Source: Bryopsis sp. KO-2023
Lineage: Eukaryota > Chlorophyta > Ulvophyceae > Bryopsidales > Bryopsidaceae
Reading direction: 5' to 3'
Assembly: GCA_030272585.1 (NCBI GenBank)
Contig: BSYQ01000006.1
Span: 5,729,001-5,793,000, forward strand
Length of the DNA stretch: 64,000 nucleotides
Part shown: in pieces, positions 11,139 to 19,887 of the stretch
How positions within the stretch are numbered: position 1 is the stretch's first letter
Layout of the letters: each line of letters opens with the position of its first letter
Made by a program: the position numbers and the translations under genes
Notes under the pieces: generated by a model
The model's input: the letters and a program-made list of their open reading frames with translations, nothing else
What the model was told of the DNA's origin: nothing
Database searches by the model: none

Positions 11139-14021
11139 TCAGAAGCAGTGCCTGATCTGTGATTTGTGCACTTCTAGGAAAGGTTTCCTACCCCTCCTGA
11201 GTTTGCCATTGATTTCCTCAATCCTGACTCGACTGGGGGAAATCAGTTCCACTATTTTATATGGTCCCTTCCAACTTGCACTGAATTTCTGATCCTTTTT
11301 TTCAGCCCTTGCTGAATCATATAAAAGGACCTCCTCTCCCAGAAAATGATTCCAGTCAGACAATTTTTTCTGTGCATTCACCTTTTCTCTGCTTTCCTTC
11401 AATCTCTGTTGAATTCTATCCCACTCCTTGCTTGATAGTGTCCACACTTTGCATGGTGGCCATCCAGTGGTTCTATTCACCATGTTGCAGACCATCCAGT
11501 TGGCCTTCTGCAGCCAATCATCCCAATACCCTCCATGATCCAACAACAGTACTCTGATTTTAGAAATCAGAGCTCTGTTCCTCCTTTCCACCACTCCATT
11601 CGCTCTGTGGTGATAAGGGGGTGTCCTCCAAACCTGAATGTGGTTGTCTTTGTACCATGCTCTCATGTCCTTCGAATGGAAGTAGGCAGCTCCATCACAT
11701 AATAGGTTGTCTGGAGATCCATGAGTCGCTATCCACTCACCTAAACACTCTCTGACCTGTTTTCCCTTCACCTCCTTTGTCTTCCAAACCATCGAATCAC
11801 GAGAGAGGTGGTCCACCACCACTACTATATGATTGTGGCCAGACCTACCAGAGGGTAGTGGACCGATGATGTCCATGCCCACTGTTTGACCAGGGTGGGT
11901 TAGATGCCCAGCTCCCCTAAGAAGTTCTTTTTCCTTCTTAGGGGCTACCCTCTGGCAGGTCTGGCAGTACCTCTGAATTTCCTCCAGATCTCCTCTATTA
12001 GCCTTCCATCCATGTTGTGCACACAGCCATAGCAATTTTTGTGGGCTCCAGTGTCCCTCCTTGTGCAACCGTTCCAGCTGATCTCTGCTCAGCTCTTTCC
12101 CTTCCGCTATCTTGCCCAACTCCTCTCCCCTTGAGCCTCCTGTATATGCATGTCCCAACTCTGTGTTTCCTGACATGCCAGACCTTCCTGAATCACTCTC
12201 TTTAGAGTCCACTGCCTCAGCCTGCTCCAGCACCTGTTCTGTTGATCTGTTGGATCCTCCTGATTCCATGCTTGTGTTTTTACTGATATGCATCTCTTGT
12301 GGTTCAAGTGCACACACCTGCCCTTGTGTTTGTGTTGGCCTACTGTACCATCTAGACAGGAGATCAGCCCAAGGGTTAGATGTCCCTGGCAGGAATTGAA
12401 CCCTCAACCTTCCAGGGGAGGGGTAGTTCTCTGCCAACCAAGCCAAGAGACGCACCACTCTGATGTCCTCCACGACTTCTTTCGGTGCTAACTTCGTAAT
12501 CCTTTGCACTGCTGAGTTCGAATCAGTGTGCAGGGTTAGCTGACCCCCAGCCACCACCTGTGAAACCGATTTCAATGCCCATATGAGAGCTTGAAGCTCC
12601 CCCAAATAGGAGCTGACTTTTTCTCCTCCCTTATCCGCACACTTTCGACTGTTGAGGCTGACGATACACCCCTCTGAGGGGGTACCTCTGAACAGAACAT
12701 ACCCCCACCCAGAGGATGACCAGTCTGTAAACAGATTATACTCTCCAGAATCTGAATTACCCAACTTGACATTATTAGTCAGTATGGATTTCCATGCTTC
12801 TGCCACCAACTGTTGCATGAGTTTCGGATTCGATCCCTTGGGAAGCTCCAGCAGAGGTTGAATGATGTTATGGAAATTCGGGCAAACTCCCCTGCAGACA
12901 TTAAGCATGCCGACGAATTGACGGACGTCCCTGACGTCGCGCATTTCTGGCAACTGACGCACTTGGTCGTCGACGTAGCGTCGAAGGCCGTAGCTCCCCT
13001 TCGTGACCGTGTACCCCAAGTAGGTAACCTCCTTTTGTCTGACGACCGCCTTTGCCCTGTTTATCCGTAATCCCATTTCGTCGAGCCTGGTCAGAACACG
13101 TCGCAGGTTCCTGTCATGGCCTTCGACGCCTTCTCCGCCGATTATGAGGTCGTCGACGAAGTTACGACCGGGGTATCCGTGGATAGAGCTCCGGATGCGG
13201 GAGTGGAACAGCCCTGGCGAACAGTTCCATCCCTGTGGAAGGCGGAGGTAAGTGTAGTCCCCCTCTCCGGTTTCAAACGCGAAGAGGGGCTGGAGCGAAT
13301 CGCAAACGTCCACCTGGAAGAAGCCCTGCTCCAGATCCAGGACGGTGAAGTAGTCCCACTCCGGTGGGATCGACTTCAGCACATCCCGGACATGGAGCAG
13401 GGACGTCTTCCAGGCGTCGGAGTACGAGTTCAGCAAACGAAAATCCACCGTCTTACGGACCTTTCCATTCGGCTTCCTTAGGAAAAGTACGGGGGAGAAC
13501 AGAGCCCGCTCGCCGACGCCCAGGGGACGGATGACGCCTTGCCCCTGCAACGAGGTAAGCAGTTTTCGAATCTCCTTAGGCGCGACGTCGGTGGCGTAGT
13601 ACCGTATCCCCGTGTTGTGCAGCGGAATCCTGTGGAAGGGAACGCGCCATTTCACCTCCCTGTGGCAAACCCGAAGAGGAGCAGCAGTCGCCTTTGCGTC
13701 TCTGCTAAGGTCGTCACGAATCACGTTCGGAAATTCGCGTCGCCAGTATTCCACTGAGCCTGTATCCTCCGTCTCTGACTGCGTTTCCGACGTGCAGGCA
13801 GGTTGTTCCTGAGTGGTTTGCACCGTAGCAGTATGTCCGTTCCAGAGTCTTTCCCCTGTCCCTACTGCTGTGGTGTTGTCGAGAAGGTCGTCAGCCACCT
13901 CCTCCCAAATCGTCGTCAGGTGAGATAAAGGGGATGTAGTGTGTTCGCTAAAACTTCTGCCTGGTGGTTTCCCTCTGAGGGCTTCCCAGTACTTCCAGAG
14001 ATCAAGGTGCTCCTGTTCCAC
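11139..14021 (-). CDS. retrotransposon Pol: reverse transcriptase, RNase H, integrase
   Basis: About 960 residues. Reverse transcriptase: the active-site box near 13141-13161 reads FVDDLII instead of the usual Y.DD, preceded by VDFRLLNS and YLRLPQGWNCSPGLF. RNase H follows (NLFTDWSSSGWGYVLF ... LHTDSNSAVQ). Integrase has an HHCC finger (LHKEGHW ... RYCQTCQR) and the D-D-E triad in VGMDIIGPLPSG, LCDGAAYF and NGVVERRNR, then a C-terminal SH3-like tail (SASWKGPYKIVELI). The apparent start is a GTG at 14021, but the frame is open up to the transposon edge at 14114, so this is the 3' half of a Gag-Pol polyprotein cut off by the insertion and not an independent gene. Every catalytic motif is present and I see no stop or frameshift. 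Confidence 0.92.
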   Translation of the reverse strand: MEQEHLDLWKYWEALRGKPPGRSFSEHTTSPLSHLTTIWEEVADDLLDNTTAVGTGERLWNGHTATVQTTQEQPACTSETQSETEDTGSVEYWRREFPNVIRDDLSRDAKATAAPLRVCHREVKWRVPFHRIPLHNTGIRYYATDVAPKEIRKLLTSLQGQGVIRPLGVGERALFSPVLFLRKPNGKVRKTVDFRLLNSYSDAWKTSLLHVRDVLKSIPPEWDYFTVLDLEQGFFQVDVCDSLQPLFAFETGEGDYTYLRLPQGWNCSPGLFHSRIRSSIHGYPGRNFVDDLIIGGEGVEGHDRNLRRVLTRLDEMGLRINRAKAVVRQKEVTYLGYTVTKGSYGLRRYVDDQVRQLPEMRDVRDVRQFVGMLNVCRGVCPNFHNIIQPLLELPKGSNPKLMQQLVAEAWKSILTNNVKLGNSDSGEYNLFTDWSSSGWGYVLFRGTPSEGCIVSLNSRKCADKGGEKVSSYLGELQALIWALKSVSQVVAGGQLTLHTDSNSAVQRITKLAPKEVVEDIRVVRLLAWLAENYPSPGRLRVQFLPGTSNPWADLLSRWYSRPTQTQGQVCALEPQEMHISKNTSMESGGSNRSTEQVLEQAEAVDSKESDSGRSGMSGNTELGHAYTGGSRGEELGKIAEGKELSRDQLERLHKEGHWSPQKLLWLCAQHGWKANRGDLEEIQRYCQTCQRVAPKKEKELLRGAGHLTHPGQTVGMDIIGPLPSGRSGHNHIVVVVDHLSRDSMVWKTKEVKGKQVRECLGEWIATHGSPDNLLCDGAAYFHSKDMRAWYKDNHIQVWRTPPYHHRANGVVERRNRALISKIRVLLLDHGGYWDDWLQKANWMVCNMVNRTTGWPPCKVWTLSSKEWDRIQQRLKESREKVNAQKKLSDWNHFLGEEVLLYDSARAEKKDQKFSASWKGPYKIVELISPSRVRIEEINGKLRRGRKPFLEVHKSQIRHCF

Positions 14022-14105
14022 TGTCCCCCCTACCCCCCCCCTGGGTGAGCAGAGTAATTTTTCCTCTTGAAGGTGAGAGACTGAACTCTGGTTTTTCCCC
14101 AGTAT

Positions 14106-14113
14106 GTCACTGT
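14106..14113. repeat. 8-bp target-site duplication GTCACTGT, left copy
   Basis: GTCACTGT occurs here and again at 15242-15249, directly flanking the nested element. The Gag-Pol linker repeats show that only one copy belongs to the uninterrupted retrotransposon. Confidence 0.92.
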
Positions 14114-15241
14114 CATACTATGGATCCGATCACGATCAGATCGGTCTCCGATCAACCGGGAGACCGATCATGATCGTGATCGGCCGATCACCGATCTGAT
14201 CGGTCGCCGATCAGACCTGCCAGGGCCGATCATCGATCAGGATCGGCCGATCATCGATCAGATCGGTCGCCCCACCTGATCGGCAGTTTTTGATCGGCCT
14301 GATCGTGGTCGGCCGATCAAAAACTGCCGATCAGGTGCCGACGGGGTCCGACGCTTGATCGAGATCGTGATCGGGATCGTATTATCCGATCAGATCGGTA
14401 TCATGATCAATTGATTCCGATCATGATCGGTCCCATAATCAATTGATCGGTCAATTGATCGGTTTACGAAAATGCCCACAAGTCACCACCCGAAGGTGTT
14501 TCTGGAGGTGTAAGGACTCGAACCTAGGACCTCACTGACTGGAATCAAGCAAATCAACGCTTAGACCACTCTGTGCCACGATCACTAGGTCCTCCGTGTT
14601 ATTATATACCTCAGTTTGTCGGACTGACTGATCAGGTATATAATGACACGGAGCACACTCTAACCGTAGCTCAGAGTGGTCTAAGCGTTGATTTGCTTGA
14701 TTCCAGTCAGTGAGGTCCTAGGTTCAAGTCCTTACACCTCCAGAAACACCTTCGGGTGGTGACTTGTGGGCATTTTCGTAAACCGATCAATTGACCGATC
14801 AATTGATTATGGGACCGATCATGATCGGAATCTTAAATTTAATTCCGATCAATTGATCCATGGCCGATCATGGTCGGAGCTGATCGGATCAACGGCCGAT
14901 CAATCGGCGTTTCACCGATCTTGATCGACCGATCACGTGCCGACAGGTCGCGACGCTTGATCGTGATCGTGGTCGTGATCGGAGCTGCCGATCAGATCGA
15001 TAATCGGAAGCCCGATCCCGATCACGATCAGGCTTTGATCGGCCGACCACGATCATCGATCAGGTTTTAATCGGCCGATCACGATCACGATCATCGATCA
15101 TGATCGGTAAAAAAAAAAAAAAAAAAACCGATCATTTTTAGAATCATGTGGAACGAGATCGTGTCAGGTCAGATCAGTGAAACGACCTGTCCTGACATCG
15201 AAAATGGACGGCCGATCATTTCCGATCACGTCCATAGTATG
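14114..15241. mobile_element. non-autonomous DNA transposon (MITE-like) nested in the retrotransposon
   Basis: 1,128 bp with terminal inverted repeats starting CATACTATGGA at both ends, flanked by GTCACTGT duplications. An 8-bp duplication with CA-starting ends suits the hAT or P superfamilies; I favour hAT. No transposase frame is present. The outer thirds are packed with GATC-centred palindromes (CCGATCATGATCGG and variants); the centre is a long fold-back with tRNA-like arms. It sits in the Ser/Thr-rich linker between protease and reverse transcriptase and brings a stop at 15164 in the Gag frame. The host LTRs are identical, so this insertion is also young. Confidence 0.9.
14461..14784. 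repeat. central fold-back with tRNA-like Pol III boxes in both arms
   Basis: The left arm (about 14461-14612) is the near-perfect reverse complement of the right arm (about 14635-14784), with a spacer near 14613-14634. Each arm carries a tRNA-like A and B box. On the minus strand the left arm reads TGGCACAGAGTGG (14566-14578) and GGTTCGAGTCC (14514-14524). On the plus strand the right arm reads TAGCTCAGAGTGG (14667-14679) and GGTTCAAGTCC (14721-14731). The boxes point outward. The T stem and acceptor stem do not pair well, so these are tRNA-derived remnants rather than working tRNA genes. The arms agree closely, differing mainly around the A box and by A/G in the B box. Confidence 0.75.
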
Positions 15242-18200
15242 GTCACTGTTAGTGGGACTCTCAGTAGTTACAGTCTGTCCCTCATTGTGTGTTTGTTCCA
15301 CTGCCCCGACTACCCCCCCCCTGGGTGAGCAGCCCCCTTTTTCCTTTTGTGAACTCTGAACTGTACTCTGGCTCTGTCCCAATGTTTCCCTGTCTGTAGG
15401 ACTCTCAGTAGCTACAGCTTTGCTTTCTTGCAGCAGAGTGCTGTGTGCAGTCAGGCTGTTAGGTGTGAGGACACTCTGGGTGCCTTGGTTTTCCCCACAT
15501 GTCTGTCCCTCTCTCCCCCTTGGTAAGTCCCTCCATTGATCCTGCTGGGGGGTGGAGAATGTACCCTGGCTTGTCCCCAGTGTAGCACTGTTTGCAGGAC
15601 TCTCAGAAGCTACATTCTCCTCCTGTGTGTGGAATTTCGACTGCTGTACCCTTCCCTGAGTATCTGACTTGGGTAAGTGATGTACAGCCTCTGAACTGCT
15701 GGTTTGTAAGCCAAAAATCTTTCCTCCCTTCTCCCTAGCTGAACTGATGAACTGTCCAGTAGCATTATAGCTATTGGGCTGACATTCAAAGTCTGTGTTT
15801 GATGTCTGTGTTCTCCCCTCATTCTCAGAGTCTTTCCCCTCAATCCTGTCCCTGAGTGGATAGTGCGTAGCAGAACTCACATCCAGTTCTGTGAGAGAGG
15901 CTGTGCTCTGGCTCTTCCTCAGTGTTGCACTGTTTGTTGGATTCTCAGTAGCTACAGCCTCACTGTTCTGTGTTGTTAAACTCCGTAACACACACCCATC
16001 CCCTGAACTGAGATGCTGTTCTCCAGAGTCGGAACTGATGGTCGGTATATCCCTGTTTTGGGCAGAATTCGATAGTACTCTACTGTCCCCCTCTGGGCTC
16101 AACTGCTGTTCAACAGATGCAAGCTGGCCTGTTTGTGAATCCCAGTCCTGATTCGACTGCATTGTGCCCCAACTGCCCTTTGAACCACTGGTTCTGTCAA
16201 ACACTTCCAGTGACCCACAGTCATTCTTTGGTGGTGGAAAAGAAACCTTTTTACATCCTCCATCTCCCTGTTTTTCTATTCCAGAACACCCCCCCTCCTC
16301 AGATTCCACTTCCTGTGGTGGAAAAGAAACTGTTTGACATCCTCCATCTCCCTTCTTTTCAATCCCAAAACACCCCTCCTCCTCAGGTTCCACTTCCTCC
16401 TTCTCTCTGAGATCCAAACCATGGGGCAGTAAACCATCCTCCTCCTGTTCGACACATTCCTCCTCTGCTCCTCCTTCCTCTATCACCACCGGCGTTCCCT
16501 CAGCCACCCTGAAGCTAACCAAACACAGTTTTGCAGTAAGCATCCTCGCCTCCAACTGGGCGTTATACAGCGTGAGTCGAACTCTTCCGTCGGAGTTCGT
16601 CGTCACAGAGTGAAGGAGGTTGTGGGGTTGTCCTATGGCCATTAACGAAAACAGGCCAGGCCCAGTAATTCGAAAAGGAAGAACAACCGTTTTAATCGCG
16701 TAGGGTCCCAGAACCAACGACGAACCCAGGGGTAACCGAAACTCCCCATCCTTCCCCACTAAACGAATCCTGCGTCCTTTTTTCGTGAGGGGGTCTTGCA
16801 GCACTCGAACCACACCCCGCTCTAACTCTCCCGACTTCTCCCCTACCTTCATGACTGCGTGGCAAGGGATGGACGTTCCGTTCTTGCCCCAGAGGCAGTT
16901 GCGAGCGCAGTCGACGGTGAGGGAAAGGTGTGCGAGGAGGGGGACGCCCAGAATAATCTGGGGTGTGTTTTCCGAAACCAAAAATACTTCCTTCCCCTCC
17001 CACGGTCCTACTTTGACGTCGAGCGTCACCGTCCCTCGCACGCTCTCCTTGCTTCCATTGAACCCGGTCAGCGTTAGCACTCCTTTCGGAGGAGCGACTC
17101 CCCATCCGTGCCTTTGACAAACCTTCCATGGCATGATGGAGCATCCACTTCCGCTGTCGACCAACGCTTCGAAAAGGTGGTTACTCCCTCCCTGTTCTCC
17201 TTCCAGCCTGAGTTTCACCCGAAGTTGTTTTCGCACCGTATCTCCGGCGGGCGTTCCTGCTGCGACCGAATGGCACGACGACGACGGCTGCTCTTGCTGT
17301 ATTGCCTCCAGCAGCTCGCCGAAAGCATCCTCTTCCACACTCGCCACCTGCGCTCTCCTCTTCGTCCGGCACTGCGCTTCCCAGTGCCCCTTCCGCCCGC
17401 AAAACTGGCAGTACGGAATCTCTCCCGTCCGAGTAGGTGGCCTGTCCGCCACCAAAACTTTCGTCCCCACCTTAGGTTCTGCTTTGGCATCCACTTTCAC
17501 TTCTTCCTTTCCCTCCTCCTCCTTCTTTACTTCCGCGAGAACTGCTTCCCTGTATTCCGTCCTCCTCTTCATTCGATCCAAAAGCTCCCGAAGTCCGCTG
17601 AAGGTAAGTTTTTCGAACTCTGTTTCCAACACGACGCGGCTCAACACCCTCCCCGGTAACCGGGCCACGAGTAGCTTGACCGCTTTTTTCTCCTCTTCCA
17701 CCTCCGCCGCTTGTCCCGTGTTTAAGAACATCAGGAAAAAACGCTGCAAAAACTCCAACTCTGTCTCCTCCTCCGTTTGTTGCAACCGCCGAAGTCTGTC
17801 CAACGTAGCTGATCCCTCCGTCGAAACTGAAGCCGCAGGCGCCGCACTCCCGAGCTCCAGGACTTCCCTTCTCATCGCCGTCTCTGTTCTACGCCGCCGT
17901 AACCATGCAGAACCTTTGTCGAGGAACTTCAGTAGGTACCCCAGCAGAAGCGAGGAGGCGATCCCTGCTCCGACCAGGTTGGCGTTGGATCCCCGCAGGA
18001 CACCCCAGAGCTTGTGCATCCTGTCTGCGAGCTGCACAAGCTCCAGGGTGTCCCACGCAGCAGCGGGGTTCGGTGAAGGGGAGGGTAGGGCACGATGTGA
18101 GTGTCGATGTCTGATCGACCACATCAGCCTCTGCCAGAGCTCGTGTGGAGACGTTCTGGGCGTGTGAGGCGTAGAGAATGGAGGAGGTGATGGGGGATAC

Positions 18201-18343
18201 GTTGCTGGCGCCCTTCCGGCTGGTGTTGCCGGCGCCGCATTTTGATCTGATATCGTCGGTGGTCGCTGTAACAGCAGCGACATACCGGCTAGTAGAGCCA
18301 AGCCCCCAAAGGCCAGGATCCACCCTGTTCGCTCCGAAACCAT
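15164..18343 (-). CDS. retrotransposon Gag-protease, truncated by the nested transposon
   Basis: The first ATG in this frame is at 18343 and straddles the junction of LTR and primer-binding site. The frame is open further upstream into the LTR but only with a GTG. The protein starts with a hydrophobic segment (GWILAFGGLALLAGMSLLL) and has a second one near residue 90 (LVGAGIASSLLLGYLL), unusual for Gag. A CCHC zinc knuckle (CQFCGRKGHWEAQC) lies near 17368-17412 and the protease active site DSGSG near 17148-17162. A long Ser/Thr/Glu-rich linker follows with several copies of a 15-residue motif close to ESPTNSATLGKSQST. The genuine element sequence ends at 15250; the last codons to the stop at 15164 are transposon sequence. 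Protease and knuckle residues are intact. Confidence 0.9.
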   Translation of the reverse strand: MVSERTGWILAFGGLALLAGMSLLLQRPPTISDQNAAPATPAGRAPATYPPSPPPFSTPHTPRTSPHELWQRLMWSIRHRHSHRALPSPSPNPAAAWDTLELVQLADRMHKLWGVLRGSNANLVGAGIASSLLLGYLLKFLDKGSAWLRRRRTETAMRREVLELGSAAPAASVSTEGSATLDRLRRLQQTEEETELEFLQRFFLMFLNTGQAAEVEEEKKAVKLLVARLPGRVLSRVVLETEFEKLTFSGLRELLDRMKRRTEYREAVLAEVKKEEEGKEEVKVDAKAEPKVGTKVLVADRPPTRTGEIPYCQFCGRKGHWEAQCRTKRRAQVASVEEDAFGELLEAIQQEQPSSSCHSVAAGTPAGDTVRKQLRVKLRLEGEQGGSNHLFEALVDSGSGCSIMPWKVCQRHGWGVAPPKGVLTLTGFNGSKESVRGTVTLDVKVGPWEGKEVFLVSENTPQIILGVPLLAHLSLTVDCARNCLWGKNGTSIPCHAVMKVGEKSGELERGVVRVLQDPLTKKGRRIRLVGKDGEFRLPLGSSLVLGPYAIKTVVLPFRITGPGLFSLMAIGQPHNLLHSVTTNSDGRVRLTLYNAQLEARMLTAKLCLVSFRVAEGTPVVIEEGGAEEECVEQEEDGLLPHGLDLREKEEVEPEEEGCFGIEKKGDGGCQTVSFPPQEVESEEGGCSGIEKQGDGGCKKVSFPPPKNDCGSLEVFDRTSGSKGSWGTMQSNQDWDSQTGQLASVEQQLSPEGDSRVLSNSAQNRDIPTISSDSGEQHLSSGDGCVLRSLTTQNSEAVATENPTNSATLRKSQSTASLTELDVSSATHYPLRDRIEGKDSENEGRTQTSNTDFECQPNSYNATGQFISSAREKGGKIFGLQTSSSEAVHHLPKSDTQGRVQQSKFHTQEENVASESPANSATLGTSQGTFSTPQQDQWRDLPRGREGQTCGENQGTQSVLTPNSLTAHSTLLQESKAVATESPTDRETLGQSQSTVQSSQKEKGGCSPRGGVVGAVEQTHNEGQTVTTESPTNSDHTMDVIGNDRPSIFDVRTGRFTDLT
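15242..15249. repeat. 8-bp target-site duplication GTCACTGT, right copy
   Basis: Direct repeat of 14106-14113 next to the right inverted terminus of the nested element. Confidence 0.92.
18331..18342 (-). promoter_or_regulatory. primer-binding site, initiator tRNA-Met type
   Basis: Directly inside the 5' LTR the element strand reads TGGTTTCGGAGC. It matches TGGTATCAGAGC, the complement of the 3' end of plant-type initiator tRNA-Met, at 10 of 12 positions and has no spacer from the LTR. Confidence 0.7.
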
Positions 18344-18668
18344 GTTGTTACTGGAAGAACGAGCCTTCCGCAAAAAAGTCTTACAACAAAAAGACAACCC
18401 CGAACTCCCGTTCACAGACTTTCCTTCCCGACTCACTCAACTCTCACACTTCCTCCACTGACTCATACCTCGTACTTCTAACGTAAAACCCCTACTGCCA
18501 TGGGGCCTCTCACCCGCACTGACCAGTCGATTCAACAGATTTGACATCGCTCTCAGAGTCAAATCGTGTGGTAGTACTTTCATTAGAAATGAGTGTCCGT
18601 TGTGTGAATTTGTTGATGTGACGCTCTTATGTCTGTCTTTCAGTACTTGTGTTCTACCCGGTCCAACA
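18343..18668 (-). repeat. 5' LTR of the Ty3/gypsy element
   Basis: 326 bp, identical to 10611-10936, TG...CA ends. In element orientation it holds the promoter. Its last base supplies the A of the first Gag ATG. Confidence 0.95.
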
Positions 18669-19540
18669 GCTGCAAGTTGCAACCCAATTGGCAGCCAATC
18701 GCAATACTGTGACAACGTTTCTGAGGGCATTTTTTTTCTCGAGAGATATATGGATACGATTAAGGATTCTAGGTCGACGAATTTTTGGAGCAATTTTTAT
18801 TTTATTTTGTTTTTTGTTTTGAGGAAATTTGTGAAACCACCAGTGAATATCAAACGTAGAAGACAGTGAACAGAATCTGTCTTTTCGGAAAAGCCGCCCC
18901 TACTCGCACAGGCCCAATTGTGTTGGCCGATCCAGAAACGTGCCGACGGTTGATAAGGCTCTGTCCAACATCCTCGACAGGGCAACGCAGTTCTACAATC
19001 AGTTTCAATTTTAACCTTGAAAAAGGCTATCCCTTACACCTTTACGTGCAAGCGACTCGCGACTGTCTTCGGAAGACATATCTGTATGCAGATGTTAAAA
19101 ACCAGGAATCAGTTTTACACTTGAGGAGGCCGCTATGGCTGCGCGCCTGGGGCCTGTTTCAGGTCTCAATCAATGAGCTGTTCGTGCGCACCATTATCCT
19201 TAAACCTATCCTCAGATATATGATATATGCAGATGTATGTATGCAGATGTATTTTGTAAAATACTTTTGTGCCCTATTCACAAGTCCCGCCTAAACATGT
19301 TTGTGCTACAAAACCAAACCAAAAATGTTTGTTGAAACGCACAAGGACAAACTTCTCATTTTGCACATCTCCACATTTGGAAAACTAAATCCCAGCAAAC
19401 CTAAACCCATGTCGCTGCCAGATCGGAACTCGTACTCTTTCAAAATATATTTAGATGCGCACACAAGCTATGCAGAGAGAGTCTACTTCTCATCAAAGAA
19501 AGTTTATTGCACACGCTTGTTCATCCACTGTGGATTACTG
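18669..19540. other. retrotransposon flank, mostly unassigned
   Basis: Starts with the GCTG target duplication. An open frame at 18869-19294 (+) is unrecognised and runs through the dispersed repeat, so it is not called. The rest is AT-rich. Confidence 0.45.
19113..19214 (+). repeat. dispersed 102-bp repeat, copy B
   Basis: Second copy of the 803-904 repeat in the same orientation. Similarity fades outside this interval apart from an AGGAATC a few bases upstream in both. Confidence 0.7.
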
Positions 19541-19810
19541 TCAATCTCTTTTCGTATTAAATGCACATGATACGGACAACAAACACAAACTTTGTTGGGC
19601 GACAGAAACACGCCTGTTTCTCCTATTTCTTGAACCCTGTCGGGTTTCAACCGTCAACCTTGCTTCACACTCAACTCCACTTCCGACCTTATTGGCCTCG
19701 ACAGGATCTTGAGAACAATACTTTGAGGAGGGGTAAAACGCGTCTGTGACGCTCACCAGACAGAGAAAAAACAATGCGACGGCAAGGTAGTGTCGACAAG
19801 AATGGGTCAA
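19541..19810 (-). CDS. possible small secreted protein
   Basis: Frame of 89 residues from the ATG at 19810. The N terminus is a textbook signal peptide (MTHSCRHYLAVALFFLCL, cleavage likely after VTDA), followed by a Cys-containing, later Arg-rich stretch. A donor-like GT after EANK (about 19688) means the true gene may splice elsewhere, so the 3' half is doubtful. It lies head to head with the collagen-like gene, the two starts 77 bp apart. No family is recognised. Confidence 0.35.
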   Translation of the reverse strand: MTHSCRHYLAVALFFLCLVSVTDAFYPSSKYCSQDPVEANKVGSGVECEARLTVETRQGSRNRRNRRVSVAQQSLCLLSVSCAFNTKRD

Positions 19811-19887
19811 TGCTGTGTAAGCGAGATTTTATGCATTCTGTACTCCCTGAATTCAGTCAACGACGCTTCCGTCTGGCGCTCGCAGGA

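Larger units (their letters stand above)
10611..18668 (-). mobile_element. complete Ty3/gypsy LTR retrotransposon, recently inserted
   Basis: Two 326-bp LTRs (10611-10936 and 18343-18668) begin TGTTG and end CAACA, and I found no difference between them. GCTG flanks both sides as a short target duplication. The coding strand is minus. The order is Gag, CCHC knuckle, aspartic protease, reverse transcriptase, RNase H, integrase, which is the Ty3/gypsy order rather than copia. A primer-binding site abuts the 5' LTR (18331-18342). Without the DNA transposon at 14114-15241 and one target-duplication copy, the element would be about 6.9 kb with one open frame of about 2,022 codons from 18343 to 11139. 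Identical LTRs mean that too little time has passed for substitutions to accumulate. Confidence 0.95.

Noticed and set aside
12017-13812. Plus-strand frames inside the retrotransposon
   Set aside because: Shadows of the minus-strand Pol frame, which has all catalytic motifs.
14461-14784. A pair of functional tRNA genes
   Set aside because: A and B boxes are good but the acceptor and T stems do not pair properly and no anticodon arm is convincing. Treated as tRNA-derived arms.
18869-19294. 142-residue plus-strand frame
   Set aside because: It runs through the dispersed repeat copy and shows no recognisable domain.
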